Shown here: in pieces, positions 22,351 through 33,235 of the stretch
Layout: the number at the start of each line of letters is the position of its first letter
How positions within the stretch are numbered: the first letter of the stretch is position 1
Assembly: GCF_905147045.1 (NCBI RefSeq)
Contig: NC_065917.1
Span: forward strand, 5,782,501 to 5,846,500
Reading direction: 5' to 3'
Origin: Nymphalis io
Lineage: Eukaryota; Arthropoda; Insecta; Lepidoptera; Nymphalidae
Length of the DNA: 64,000 nt
Program-made: the position numbers and the translations under genes
The notes under the pieces: model-generated
The model's database searches: none
The model's input: only the letters and a program-made list of their open reading frames with translations
What the model was told of the DNA's origin: nothing

Positions 22351-23092
22351 GTGAGAAGAATAGGAGAAAGTATTACTTCCCATGCAGACTACTTACTCTA
22401 CCATATAGGAGAGACCCAAGGTCACCACGGGGTTGGATTTATTATTCAAAAACATATAACTGAGTGTATAGAAGAATTTGTAGGAATATCGGAGCGTATA
22501 GCAATAATGAATCTGAAACTACAAGGATATAAAGAACCCTGGTCTATTGTACAAATATATACGCCTACAGAACAATCGAATTATGAAACAATAGATACAT
22601 TTTACCATGATCTCAACAAGGCGATCCAAGAGAATACCCATAAAAATGTTATAGTAATGGGAGACTACAATGGTCAAATTGGAGCAAGGCGTTTAGGAGA
22701 AAACAAAATACTAGGACCATTTACGTATAGTAACAAAACTAGGAGTAGAAAGGGAGATAAAATTACCAACTTCGCTCTAGAAAACAACCTAACCATCTTA
22801 AATACTATGTTCAAGAAAAATAAAAAAACATGTGGACCTGGGTCTCGCCTGACGGAAAACAAAAAACCAAATTGATTTTATAATGACTAACAGACCAAGT
22901 TACTTCAAGAACTTCAACGGTATCAATAAATTAAACTTCAACACCAATCATAGACTGATCAGAGCAGAGCTAACTGGAAAGCAACCAAAAAAGCCTAGAC
23001 CAAGACAAAGCCTCGGAAGCGCAAAGTTCGGAAAACATCAGATAGAAAATCTAACAACCGTCCTGAGGGACAAATTCATTCACAGATTTTAA
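22351..23092 (+). pseudogene. RTE-type endonuclease, frameshifted (copy 1)
   Basis: Endonuclease landmarks: HHGVGFIIQKHITECIEEFV, ISERIAIMNLKLQ, IVQIYTPTEQSN, NVIVMGDYNGQIGARRLGEN (catalytic Asp and Asn of GDYN present), then NFALENNLTILNTMF. The frame then slips around 22826-22870: the expected TWTWVSPDGK is in another frame and QIDFIMTNRPSYF in a third. The last motif reads TNHRLIRAEL where family members usually have SDHR, so a catalytic Asp seems lost. The first Met at 22351 is arbitrary; coding similarity begins slightly upstream. All frame errors are shared with copies 2 and 3. Confidence 0.82.
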
Positions 23093-23405
23093 ATACAACA
23101 CTGAGGACTTAGGAGTACAAGAAAAATATAACTGGATGGAGAATAATATTAAAACACAGGCACAACTCATTGCAAGTACTAAAACCGAACAACGAAAATG
23201 GTTAACAACAAATACCTACAACTAAGTACTCGAAGATAAAAACCACTTAATCAGCAAAAGACAAACACATGACAGAGGGAAACAGATTGCCAAAATTAGT
23301 AAAGAAATTAAAAATACAACAAAGAAAAATAGAAACCAAAGCCTAATTGAAACTCTAGAAAAGTATATATCGAAAACAGGAGGAGTCAAAAACGGCTATA
23401 AAGAA

Positions 23406-23930
23406 TTGACAATGCTAAAGGACTGGATGGTAAAAATGAAAAACGGCAGTGGGAAATGGAAACATCGCAGAGCCGACATCCTAGAATTGACAGAAACTTC
23501 AGACATTCTCAATATCCTTCAGGCCGAAGCCGAGAAGGCTATGGATACTCATAGGCAAGATAAAGCTCCAGGACCTGAAGGAAACGAGATACTAAAACAT
23601 AGCAAGGAAGTCTTAATACCGGTCCTCACGAACATATTTAATGATATCTTAATCACCGAAATTATTTCCCAGCAGTGGACAGAGTCTAACATTATAGTGT
23701 ATAAGAAAGGAGACAAATATGACATCGGAAACTATCGCCTTATTAGCCTTATGTCAAATATATATAAAATTTTTGCCAAGATTATACTAAAAGGAATTGA
23801 AAGAACCCTAGACGAACACCAACCTATCGAGCAGGCAGGATTCCGTAAAGATTACTCAGTGATCGACCATATCTACGTAGTGCGCCAAGTTTTAGAGAAG
23901 TACAACGAATACCAACTCAACATACTACCT
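23406..23930 (+). pseudogene. RTE-type reverse transcriptase, N-terminal part (copy 1)
   Basis: Fingers region of an RT: HRQDKAPGPEGNEILKHSKE, QQWTESNIIVYKKGDKYDIG, NYRLISLMSNIYKIFAKIIL, LDEHQPIEQAGFRKDYSVID and VVRQVLEKYNEYQLN. The fragment ends just before motif A, so no catalytic Asp is included and the fragment cannot be active. The frame continues a few codons into the neighbouring repeat. The region between the endonuclease and this frame (23093-23405) encodes further RTE-like sequence with stops. Confidence 0.82.
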
Positions 23931-23935
23931 TGTAT

Positions 23936-25331
23936 CTCTACAAATATAGCCTTTACTTAGAAACAGGACCATGTCTATGTAATGGAATAGCGCACCGAAT
24001 ACCGAGAAAAATGCTTTATGCTAGAGCGAGATGTAAGATATGTGCAAATGGTTTTTATAACCATAAAATAATACATCATGGTAAAAAGTGATGAAAAGTG
24101 GTGGAACTGGTGAAAACTGGTCAACTGGTGGCTATTGAAAAGTCTCACCACGATACTCCTTTCCTCAATTGCTTCTTATTTTGGCAAGCATGGCTAGTTG
24201 TCTCTTTTACACTTGACTAAGAACAGATACATCCACATTCTACACGTCCATCGGGTGTGATAACTTCAACGGTTTAGATGTCAGTAGTGGCGACTGACAA
24301 TGGCGTTGTATTGATCGAAAGCGATCATCAATAATTCATAATTAAAAAGATATTTTTTTAAAGTTGAAAACTATATCTTTTACATTTCTTATATACTCAA
24401 TCTCGCAAATGTAAATGTTGGGAGTCGCTCAAAAATTATTCCGCCAACAATTAAGGGCGTTAAAGAACGTTCTAGACGCCATGAAAGAGTCCAAATTCAT
24501 AAATGTTTGACTAATATACCTTTCAAGTCTGCTAAGATATTCACCGATTTTGTTCTTATTTGTAAAATTCAATATAGCCTCTTCTCAATTTAGCAGCAAT
24601 AGTATAACATAAAACCGTCACATATAAAATGTCCATCGTTTTACGAGCAAAAATTCTTAAAAACAACAAAACGATTATAATTATTCTTTTCATTTTCGAA
24701 GTTTCCGCCCCAACTTACAACGGTAAATAACGTACGATTTTTAACGGACGAGATGTTTGAAGAAAAACGCATACGTCAAGTCTACCATCAATAGCATTTT
24801 AGAAACAAAGAGTATGTTATACACATATACACGTATGAAGTAATTTATGCTACGGGTAAATTGATTTTTTTTTTTGGGAAATATGTGAAATTGACCAAAA
24901 TTGCTTCTTATTTTGATGAGCATGGCTAGTTGTCTCTTTTACTCTTGACTAAAAACAGATACATCCATTGCGCGGTTAGGAATTCAACGGTTCATCATGA
25001 CATCAGCGGTCATGACGATGGTCTTGAGGAACCATTTCGCTCAATAATAATATGTATGAGACATAGACATTGTAGAAAAATAAACCTTGAGAATTCAAAT
25101 GCTTAACAGAAATATAAGGTTACATAGTTAGCTCCATACCACAATACTCCTTTCCTCAATTTTTATTTTGGCAAGCATGGCTAGTTGTCTCTTTTACTCT
25201 TGACTAAGAACAGTCACCTTGACATTTTACACGTCAATCGGGTGTGATAACTTCAACGGTTTAGATGTCAGTAGTGGCGACTGACAATGGTGTTGTATTG
25301 ATGGAAAGCGATCTTCAATAATTCATAATTA
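23936..25331 (+). repeat. Composite repeat (B remnant, A, D, A)
   Basis: B remnant 23936-24170, A segment 24180-24560 (core 24468-24558), D segment 24570-24890, further A heads at 24920 and 25180. It ends at gatcttcaataattcataat, directly joined to a DUF7869-like fragment. No gene. Confidence 0.75.
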
Positions 25332-25601
25332 AAATCTTTGACAAAACGTGGAAAGAGATTAAACGATCTAAATTTAGTTACTATACCAGTCGGAGTTCCT
25401 AGTAAAGCTGCCAAATTAAGCGATGTCAAAAATCTTTTGATAAAACATTATGGAGACGAGTGGCAGGCCTGTGAAAGACTTTCTTATTATAAAAATATTT
25501 TCACTAGTGTCGACAATAGCGCAATGACCAATGATTCAGAAAATGAGAGTGTCTGAGATCCTGGAGATATAGAAAATGAAGAAATTACTGATTTTGTTTA
25601 A
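25332..25601 (+). pseudogene. DUF7869-like protein, C-terminal fragment (copy a)
   Basis: Only the C-terminus is present: SLTKRGKRLNDLNLVTIPVG, KAAKLSDVKNLLIKHYGDEW, then LSYYKNIFTSVDNS. A TGA follows ENESV at about 25554, and the original end is probably DIENEEITDFV at 25601. The TGA is shared with copies b, c and e. This copy differs from b in two residues (S for I at position 27 of the fragment, R for G). Family assignment is from memory of arthropod DUF7869 proteins; the function is unknown. Confidence 0.7.
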
Positions 25602-26080
25602 CTAATCTTTTTTACTAACTAAACTTTGTTACTAATTATTTTGAGACTGTGATTCTGATTGTAACTGAATTGTGATTTTAGCCATTTAAGTATCTAATGT
25701 AATTCAAGAATAGAATATAAATATAAACATTTTTTTTATTCCACAGCTCTAGTAGTGTTAGCCGTAACACCATTGTGACGTCATTGTTATTTTGATCAAA
25801 ATCTAATATGTCCGATTATGACTTTTTTTCAAAGACAAATATGTCTGCTGTTTTATTTCAAAATCCAATATGTCCAAACCAGTTTTTACGATTTTAATAA
25901 GATTGAACGTAAAGCGTTTTATTTTTATGCAATTTGGGATATATATTACAAATTAATGTAAATCGAACATTAAAATTTACGGAATAACAAAGTCTGGATC
26001 TGCAAACAACTTTATGGGTTTACCTCTTTATCAATTATCTAGGACATATTGACGTTTGATGTTTATCAACTCATATACAC
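25602..26080 (+). repeat. 3' flank of the DUF7869 block, with terminal inverted sequence
   Basis: AT-rich noncoding sequence shared with copies d and e, including several aatatgtcc motifs. The 13-mer tttacctctttat at 26019-26031 is the reverse complement of the 13-mer that opens the block in other copies. The G segment begins shortly after. Confidence 0.65.
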
Positions 26081-26950
26081 ACGTAACAATTAGTTATAAT
26101 TAAATGGTGACCCCAAATAATATTAAAAATAGGGTAAACGTACAACTTTAAATGTCGCGAGTCCTCGTCGAGTCTTAAACTATTCCGCGAACAATTTATG
26201 AAATAAAATAACGTAAAGCTGCGTATAAATTGCCTGCGCGTACGTGGATAGTATACGTTCTATGTAGGTACATAGATTATTTAATTTTATTTTATTAAGG
26301 ACCATCGGCAGTCACCACACTTTTACATGTAATAAAAAAACAAACACATTCAACTTACACAAATTGTGCGACTTTTAAATTATATTATAATAATTAAAAT
26401 AAATTTAATTAAGTACTTTTGTTTATTTTAATACACGTCAATTTAATGGGTTTTTGTAATTATAAATTGATTTAATAACAATAATATACATGCTAAAACA
26501 AGATCTGCTTGTTTTAGCATGTATATTATTGTACTAGCGAGCACAAATTGAAGACTGAAATACGTCCCAAATTGGGCCGTTACTATTTCGAGAATTAGTC
26601 TGTTTCAAGAAAGGTGACCAGCATGACAGCTGATAATAAATAATAAAAATGACGTCCGCTGTTTACACAAGCTTCACATGAATGACGTGAAAATAAATAG
26701 TACCCAGGGGATCTCAGACCACATATGAATGCTTAAAATTGTTTGTTTATTTATATTTAAAGATAGTAAATATTTTTTGTTCCGATTGACATATTGAAAG
26801 ATTATATTATTTATTAAAAGATTATAAATTGAAGTTGAAAAAAACGATCGAATCTACTAAAATATACTATTCCTAAGTAGTACAAATCATTTCACTAGTA
26901 CCTATACCCTATATACGCTTATATACATCACTAAATAAAACATAGTTTTC
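26081..26950 (+). repeat. G segment with a fold-back duplication
   Basis: G copy from cacgtaacaattagttataa onward. About 60 bp are inserted near 26280-26340, and a perfect palindrome lies at 26478-26532. No gene. Confidence 0.75.
26478..26532. repeat. Perfect 25-bp inverted repeat with 5-bp loop
   Basis: The left arm 26478-26502 (acaataatatacatgctaaa and five more bases) and right arm 26508-26532 are exact reverse complements around atctg. Other G copies have only one arm followed by cagatactag, so this is a fold-back copy made in this repeat and not an element end. Confidence 0.92.
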
Positions 26951-28855
26951 TTGTGTAGTACATATGCATTTCTTATATACAACATTACTTTGATCAGCTC
27001 GAGCTCGAGTTATTTATTTTAAAAAACAATTTAAAAAACATAACTAATAGCCATTTATATTTATAATGTCAATACATACTTAATAGGAAAATCAAAATAT
27101 AAACACAAAAACGTTTAACTTAAAATTAAGAAGTAAAGAATACAACGTTAATACAAGAGTGAGGACGATATAACCCGCACGCGGTCAGTGTCCCAGTGCG
27201 AGTGCTGTTTAATTACTCGATAGCTTTGTCGTCAACTGCGATTTGTATGGAATGAAAACAGCGCCATCTAGTGACCGCCTTCTTTTTATATTATTACTCT
27301 TTTAGGCGGGAAATTGTTATCTGTCAGAGTAAGATATACACAAGATAAGTAAATTATTTTTATCACCTAATTATCTAATTTGATTTGTTTCATTCGTGTA
27401 TTGATAAAATGTCGTTAAATTCATTATTTTGTTGTTAATTACTTCTTTTTAATTGCTATTTCACTTTTGTCTTAAACGTATATTTTATATAATTTATAAA
27501 TTTGTTTTTTAAATCAACAACAACAGACAGCAAACAACAAACGGACGAAAACGAATATGATACATATTCGGAACAATTATATATCGAGAAATTCAACTAA
27601 TTCGTAGACTACACGAAATAGCGTAAGCTAGAGCGGGAAGGCCTTATACACCGGCTGTGCATAAACGAACGACAAAAGCTGCTCACGTCGACCGAACAGA
27701 ATTCTAGAAAGATCGAATTCACTGGACAGTTTCAATTGATTAGACAATATTGAGCCGCGTGAAGTGACTCAAGTTACTTTACACACGTCTCATTCTATTG
27801 TACTTGGTGATGATGATTAAGTAATCATCGTTCGTTTCATTGTATTCAAGGTCGATGGCGAATAAATCAAGCGTGACATTTGAGCGCGCGGTCGTACGGA
27901 GATATGAGTACGTCAGAGTCGAGTGACGGAATTTATCTTATACGTTTGAAAACCGTTTCCAAAATTACACGATTTATATGTCAAAATAGTCATCGAGGTA
28001 TTCAACAGACTTGTGAGGGAGATGAGAATGAATCGCGAGATGAAACGAAAAAAATGCTTATGCTAGAATGAGAAATAATAATAATAATAATGTCCTCCAG
28101 ACCGATTTTTGCCACGGTGGTCAATCTCAAGAGAGAATAGCCAACTACACAGGAGATATTATAGTTTTTGAGACACAGGTGCACTCTCTATTCCCTAACT
28201 CTATAATGAGAAATATAATTTGCACAAATGGTTTTAATACCCATAAAATAATACACCAACCATCCACTTCACCATGAGTGAACAAGTTTCATTATAGTTT
28301 ATAATGGACATAATAAATTGCCGGTATATTTAATGTAAGAAACATCACAAGTTAAACTGTTTACAATCACTATGAGAAAAATCTAGCAATCCTGGTGAAA
28401 AGTGATGAAAAGTGGTGGAACTGGTGAAAAGTGGCTATTGAAAAGTCTCACCACAATACTCCTTTCCTCAATTGCTTCTTATTTTGGCAAGCATGGCTAG
28501 TTGTCTCTTTTACTCTTGACTAAGAACAGATACATTCACATTCTACACGTCCATCGGGTGTGATAACTTCAACGGTTTAGATGTCAGTAGTGGCGACTAA
28601 CAATGGTGTTGTATTGATCGAAAGCGATCTTCAATAATTCATAATAACATTTTTTTTAAAGTTGAAAACTATATCTTTTACATTTCTTATATACTCAATC
28701 TCGCAAATGTAAATGTTGGGAGTCGCTCAGAAATTATTATGACAACAATTAATGCCGTTAAAGAACGTTCTAGACGCCACGAAAGAGTCCAAATTCATAA
28801 ATGTTTGACTAATAATATGACCTTTCAAGTCTGCTAAGATATTCAACGATCTTGT
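26951..28855 (+). repeat. Segmental duplicate X, copy 2
   Basis: Matches 15571-17450 at an offset of about 11.4 kb, including the gcgccatctagtgac motif (27260-27275), the B subunits, the (aat)n microsatellite near 28075 and the A core at about 28765-28855. Differences are scattered substitutions and small indels. Confidence 0.8.
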
Positions 28856-29690
28856 CCCCAGATATAAACCTGCAACGATTAGCGACATAGACTCAAAAAA
28901 ATTGTACCAACGGAAAAGGGAAAGTACAACGCGTCCCGTCAAACGGTAATTTAGAGATGATAGTCCGACAACTGAATATAGCTGCGTAATAAATACCTGT
29001 TCCACAGACAGCCATAGTGTGCAAAGATTTGGCTCCTAATGAGAAAACAAGACGGACCGAATACGACGCATATTTCTTTTAAAATAGCTTAAAATGAATG
29101 GCTTCATTATTTCTTAGTTAGTGAATCTTGCAGATGTAAATAACGTTAGATTTTCGTCAGCCGTGAATTCGTGAAAAAGTGATTTCGACATATACCGATT
29201 GCTGAAGAACTAAAAATTTTGGAAACAGCGAAATACGTCAAACTTGCTTCTTATTTTGGTGAGCATGGCTAGTTGTCTCTTTTACTCTTGACTAAGAACA
29301 AATATATCCATTGCGCGGTCAGGAATTCAACGGTTTTGATATCAGTGGTAGCTCATGACAAAGGTCTTGAGGAACCATTTCGCTCAATAATAATAAGTAT
29401 GAAACATAGAGACACTGCATTGTAGAAAAACTAACCTCGAGAATTCAATCGCTTAAAAGAAATATAAGGTTACATAGTTAGCTCCATATAAACCCTAATG
29501 AATACTCCCAAGAAAGTAAAACCCATAAATGTACATGTTACGAGACGTTTAGAAATTATTCCTACAACAATACAAGAATAAAAGAAAGTTCTAGACGCCA
29601 CGAAAGAGTCCAAATTCATAAATGTTTGACTAATATACCTTTCAAGTCTGCTAAGATATTCAACGATCTTGTTCTCAGATGTAAACTACA
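28856..29690 (+). repeat. Additional A-type sequence within duplicate X copy 2
   Basis: About 0.8 kb absent from the equivalent point of copy 1. It contains cagatataaacctgcaacg, sequence inverted relative to 9310-9660 (gtccgacaactgaatatagc), an A head at 29265 and a second core at about 29580-29675. No gene. Confidence 0.7.
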
Positions 29691-30370
29691 ATAAAGCCTC
29701 CTCTCAATTTAGCAGCAATAGTTAGTAAATAACACATCACCTTTATATATAAAAGGATGAAAAAATTATATCTTTTACGTTCCTTAGATATTCCATCTTG
29801 TTACTACGAAGTGAATAAATACCTGTTTCACAGACATTCATAATGAGAAAATGAGAACGATCGAAAGTTATGAATATTTCTTTTAAAATCTTTTTAAAAC
29901 TTAACGGCTTTTTCGAAGAAAAAGTGGTTTTAGTATTTTAATTCGTTTTATATGTTTTTCTCATTTATATATTAGGTATTCGAATATAGATCTTGCATTT
30001 TTATCATGTTATATTCAAGTGCATAAAATATTTTCCTAGATATTTATTGTTACCAAATATCTGTGGACAATAGCACTGGCAGCATACACTTCGTAACTGT
30101 CACGGACTTGTTTTGTTTATTATTACTATTTTTGGCGGGAAATTGTTATCTGTCAGAGTAAGATATCGATATGATCTGTAAATGATTTTTATGGCGTAAT
30201 AAGCTAATTTGATTTGTTTCATTCGTGTATTGATATAATGTCATTAAATTCATTATTTTGTGATTAATTACTTCTTTTTGATATATATTTCAATTATGTC
30301 TTAAAAGTATATTTTATATAATTTATAAATTTTAACCGAAAACCGTTTCCGAAATCAAACGATTCTTATA
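29691..30370 (+). repeat. Segmental duplicate X, right-hand part, copy 2
   Basis: AT-rich partner of 17451-18075. It ends in a B-type gattcttatatgtcacaata next to the transposase remnant. Confidence 0.75.
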
Positions 30371-30380
30371 TGTCACAATA

Positions 30381-30690
30381 GTGTCTTATATGTCACAACA
30401 GTGGCTAGACAGCAATTATCGTAATAGATGGATTGGCAGAGGAGGACCAATCCCATGGCCAGCGAGAAGTCCAGATTTGACTCCGATGGACTATTATGTC
30501 TGGGGGCATATGAAAAGCCTGGTTTATGATGTTTCACCAGTACAAACAATTGAAGAACTCAAAACAAGAATAATGAATGCTGCAAATTCTATTCGACATA
30601 GCTTGAGTAGTGTTGTAATTAAGAGATGTAATTAAGAAAAAGAATGCGTATTTGTATACGGGGATATAATAGGGGATCTCATTTTGAACA
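30381..30690 (+). pseudogene. Tc1/mariner-superfamily-like transposase, C-terminal remnant
   Basis: The frame reads QQWLDSNYRNRWIGRGGPIP, WPARSPDLTPMDYYVWGHMK, then SLVYDVSPVQTIEELKTRIM and ends at 30635. In the next frame RICIRGYNRGSHFEHEL (about 30640-30690) is the expected end, so a frameshift lies near 30630. The R-W-I-G-R-G-G-P / W-P-A-R-S-P-D-L-T-P pattern belongs to a DDE transposase group common in insects. The N-terminal part with the first catalytic residues is missing. Confidence 0.75.
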
Positions 30691-31397
30691 CGAATTATGA
30701 ATAATAAACAGTGTAATTTCGAAAGTATGGAGTAACTAAAAAGATTAAGTATTTTGTTTTTGATTTAAATTCAAAATTGCAATGACAGCTCTGGTTTATC
30801 TCTCCTTTTTTACCTATTACCCCTATTAAAAATAATCTTTAACTACTTTGCATTGAGGTCCTTTTGTCTTTGATCCAGATTTAATTTCTTAACAATAGCA
30901 TTTCTTAGAATTTCCTACCTGGTCTCTTTGTTATCTAATTTTCTCCTGAGTTTATGATTGTTACTGTACTTTTTATGTACCGATGGATAGCTAAGGAAAC
31001 GCAGATGTTTTTAAAATGATCCGCACGATAAGAGCCATAGTGATTTTTACAAAAAAATTGCGAGTAACTTAAAGAATCAAAATTAAAAATCGAAAAGTTG
31101 TACAGTTTTGGATCTGTAATTTAAAAATGCTTGAAGATTGTTTTTGTTTTATAACTGGTTATTATTAACTACGATGTACCCTAGCAAGAAATACAAAAAA
31201 AAATAGGGAAAATACGTTGATTTTTTTTTATTGAATTTTAGAATCTTAAACATCCTTTAAATAAAAAAAATATTAAAAAATTAATAACTCGAAAACGATA
31301 CACTTTTGCATAAGCATTTTGGGGGTCATTTGATAGCTATTGTCCTGAACTATAACCCTTTAAAAGGATCGTGACATATTACCCTGTAACCCTGTAT
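30691..31397 (+). mobile_element. 3' noncoding part of the Tc1/mariner-like element, possible terminal repeat
   Basis: AT-rich noncoding DNA following the transposase remnant. It ends in ttaccctgtaaccctgtata near 31397, a form typical of the right terminal repeat of such elements next to a TA target. The left terminus is not present, so this cannot be confirmed as an inverted repeat. Confidence 0.45.
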
Positions 31398-31724
31398 ACC
31401 GTTACTTTGAACAAAGAAGCGTAAGCGCATCGGCTCAGCAGTCGGTCGCCTTCCGCCAACCAGTCGAATCCTAGATCTTGTACTGAACGCACGTCGCTTC
31501 TAGTTTGTAATTTGCTACACAATTTTGCACCTTAAGTCTTTGTAACAAGTCATACTTCCTTCTTGCATTAAAACTTATCTTCATACTTCGTTCTTCTCAT
31601 TCTACTCTGTACTGTGCCTATCTTTATTTTTATTATTTCTACAAGAAATAAATTAGTAGTGGAAGAAACTGTTTTAATCAACCTTATCTACAACATCAAC
31701 CACAACTCCGCTACAAGTACTAAC
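31398..31724 (+). mobile_element. Possible solo LTR
   Basis: This unique, less AT-rich stretch contains cggctcagcagtcggtcgcc, a CT-rich middle, an aaataaa signal near 31646 and an end in ctccgctaca. That layout resembles an insect LTR. A canonical TG start is not seen (ccgttac) and no partner LTR or target duplication was found. It may instead be an unrelated insertion. Confidence 0.3.
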
Positions 31725-31877
31725 ATAGTTTAAGCATTCGTTACTAATCTATTTAATTTTAATTATTTATTTTAATTTATTTGTTATTATTTTTTAATTT
31801 TATTTGAATTTAATGTTAATTTTAATTTAATATGGATTGTTTAATCTGAAATAAAGTATTATTATTATTATAATTAT
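31725..31877 (+). other. AT-rich tail with aataaa and (att)n, probable LINE 3' end
   Basis: Very AT-rich sequence ending in gaaataaagtattattatta. A polyadenylation signal followed by a short tandem tail suggests the last bases of a LINE, but no coding part is attached. Confidence 0.4.
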
Positions 31878-32715
31878 AATGGACATATAAATTGACCGGT
31901 ATATTCAACGTAAGATATATGGTGTTGTATTTATCGAAAGCGATCTTCAATAATTAATAATTAAAAAGAAATTTTTTTAAAGTTGAAAACTATATCATTT
32001 ACATTTCTTATATACTCAATCTCGCAAATTTAAATATTGGGAGTCGTTCAGAAATTATTCCGCCAACAATTAAGGGCGTTAAAGAACGTCCTAGACGCCA
32101 TGAAAGAGTCCAAATTCATATATGTTTGACTAATATACCATTCAAGTCTGGTAAGATATTCAACGATTTTGTTCTCATGTGTAAACTTCAATAAAGCCTC
32201 CTCTCAATCTCCCCTCGGCATATATGCTACGGGTAAATTGATTTTTTTTTTTTGGAAAAATGTGATATTGATCAAACTTGCTTCTTATATTGATGAGCAT
32301 GGTTAATTGTCTCTTTTACTCTTGACTAATAACAGATACATCCATTGCGCGGTCAGGAGTTGAACGGTTTTGACATCAGTGGTAGCCAATGGCAATGGTC
32401 TTAAGGAACCAATTCAATAATAATAAGTTTGAGACATAGAGATACTGCGTCGTAGAAAAACTAATCTCGAGAATTCAATTGCTTAAGAAAAATGTAAGGT
32501 TAGCTCCATATATACCCTAATAATAAAAGTAAAAGCCATAAAAATGTACATGTTAGGAAGCGTTCAGAACTTATTCCTACAACAATACAAAAATAAAAGA
32601 ACGTTCTAGACGGCATGAAAGAGTCCAAATCCAAATGTTTGAATATTATAGTACATAATTTTACGATGATTCCAAATAATGTTAAAAATACTGTTTAGAA
32701 TCCACAATATCTAAA
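31878..32715 (+). repeat. Start of the 10-kb duplicate, unit I: A-type sequence
   Basis: Left edge of the tandem duplication; the partner is 42042-42880. A core at about 32085-32180 and a partial core at 32598-32660. It ends in gaatccacaatatctaaact, the left flank of the DUF7869 block. Confidence 0.8.
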
Positions 32716-33235
32716 CTAATATTATAAAGAGGTAAAGTTTGTGAGGTTGTAGGGGGTAATCTCTGGCTCTACCTAACCGATTTTGAAGATTCATTTACCA
32801 ATACGGAGCCACATCATTTGTGAATGTCATAGGCTAGATATTAACCCGGAAAATGAAAAGACTTTTTTCGTGGTAGAGGTGTTTGCAAAATAAGTCGGTG
32901 AAAAAACGGTCGAACGAAAAAGTTTATTACGAACGCTGCCCTAACGATGGGAGACGTATGATTGAGTTCAAGAGAAAAGTTGTAAACTTGATAATGCCAT
33001 CTTGATAACAGACAGCGACAGCATATGGCTAACTTTTATATTTAAGTCACAAAAGTAGTTTTTAAATTAAAAAAATAATTTAAATCGTTAGGTCAAGTTA
33101 TTCAATCGATCTATTTAGAAATAAATTCCTTATAACCAAGAAAATTTTATTTAGATAAAATTTGTTTTTTATTATATTATTTTATAGTTTGTTTTTGGTT
33201 GCATAGTTCAACATTTAGTAAAAAAACGATATAAA
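32716..33235 (+). repeat. 5' flank of DUF7869 block, copy b
   Basis: Begins ctaatattataaagaggtaa; the terminal 13-mer ataaagaggtaaa is at 32724-32736. About 0.5 kb of noncoding sequence follows, shared by copies b to e and by the partial copy at 57537. The opening resembles a repeat I have often seen in lepidopteran DNA. Confidence 0.7.

Larger units (their letters stand above)
22161..23935 (+). mobile_element. RTE-clade LINE fragment (copy 1)
   Basis: A 1.8 kb internal piece of an RTE-type LINE covering the endonuclease and the first part of the RT. The left junction is after aaatgtgaaac near 22165; the right junction is at ctaccttgta near 23930, where B-segment sequence (acaaatatagcctttactta) resumes. 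Neither end has a tail or target duplication. Copies 2 and 3 have the same junctions. Confidence 0.8.

Noticed and set aside
22674..22862. A 62-codon minus-strand frame opposite the RTE endonuclease, seen in all three copies
   Set aside because: Shadow of the endonuclease reading frame on the other strand.
26478..26532. A rho-independent terminator or a transposon terminal repeat
   Set aside because: The context is eukaryotic, there is no U-tract logic, and sister repeats show that one arm is a secondary inverted copy.
14191..30370. A CRISPR array, because short identical motifs recur many times
   Set aside because: Spacing is irregular over hundreds to thousands of bases, the spacers are themselves repeats, and the genome is eukaryotic.
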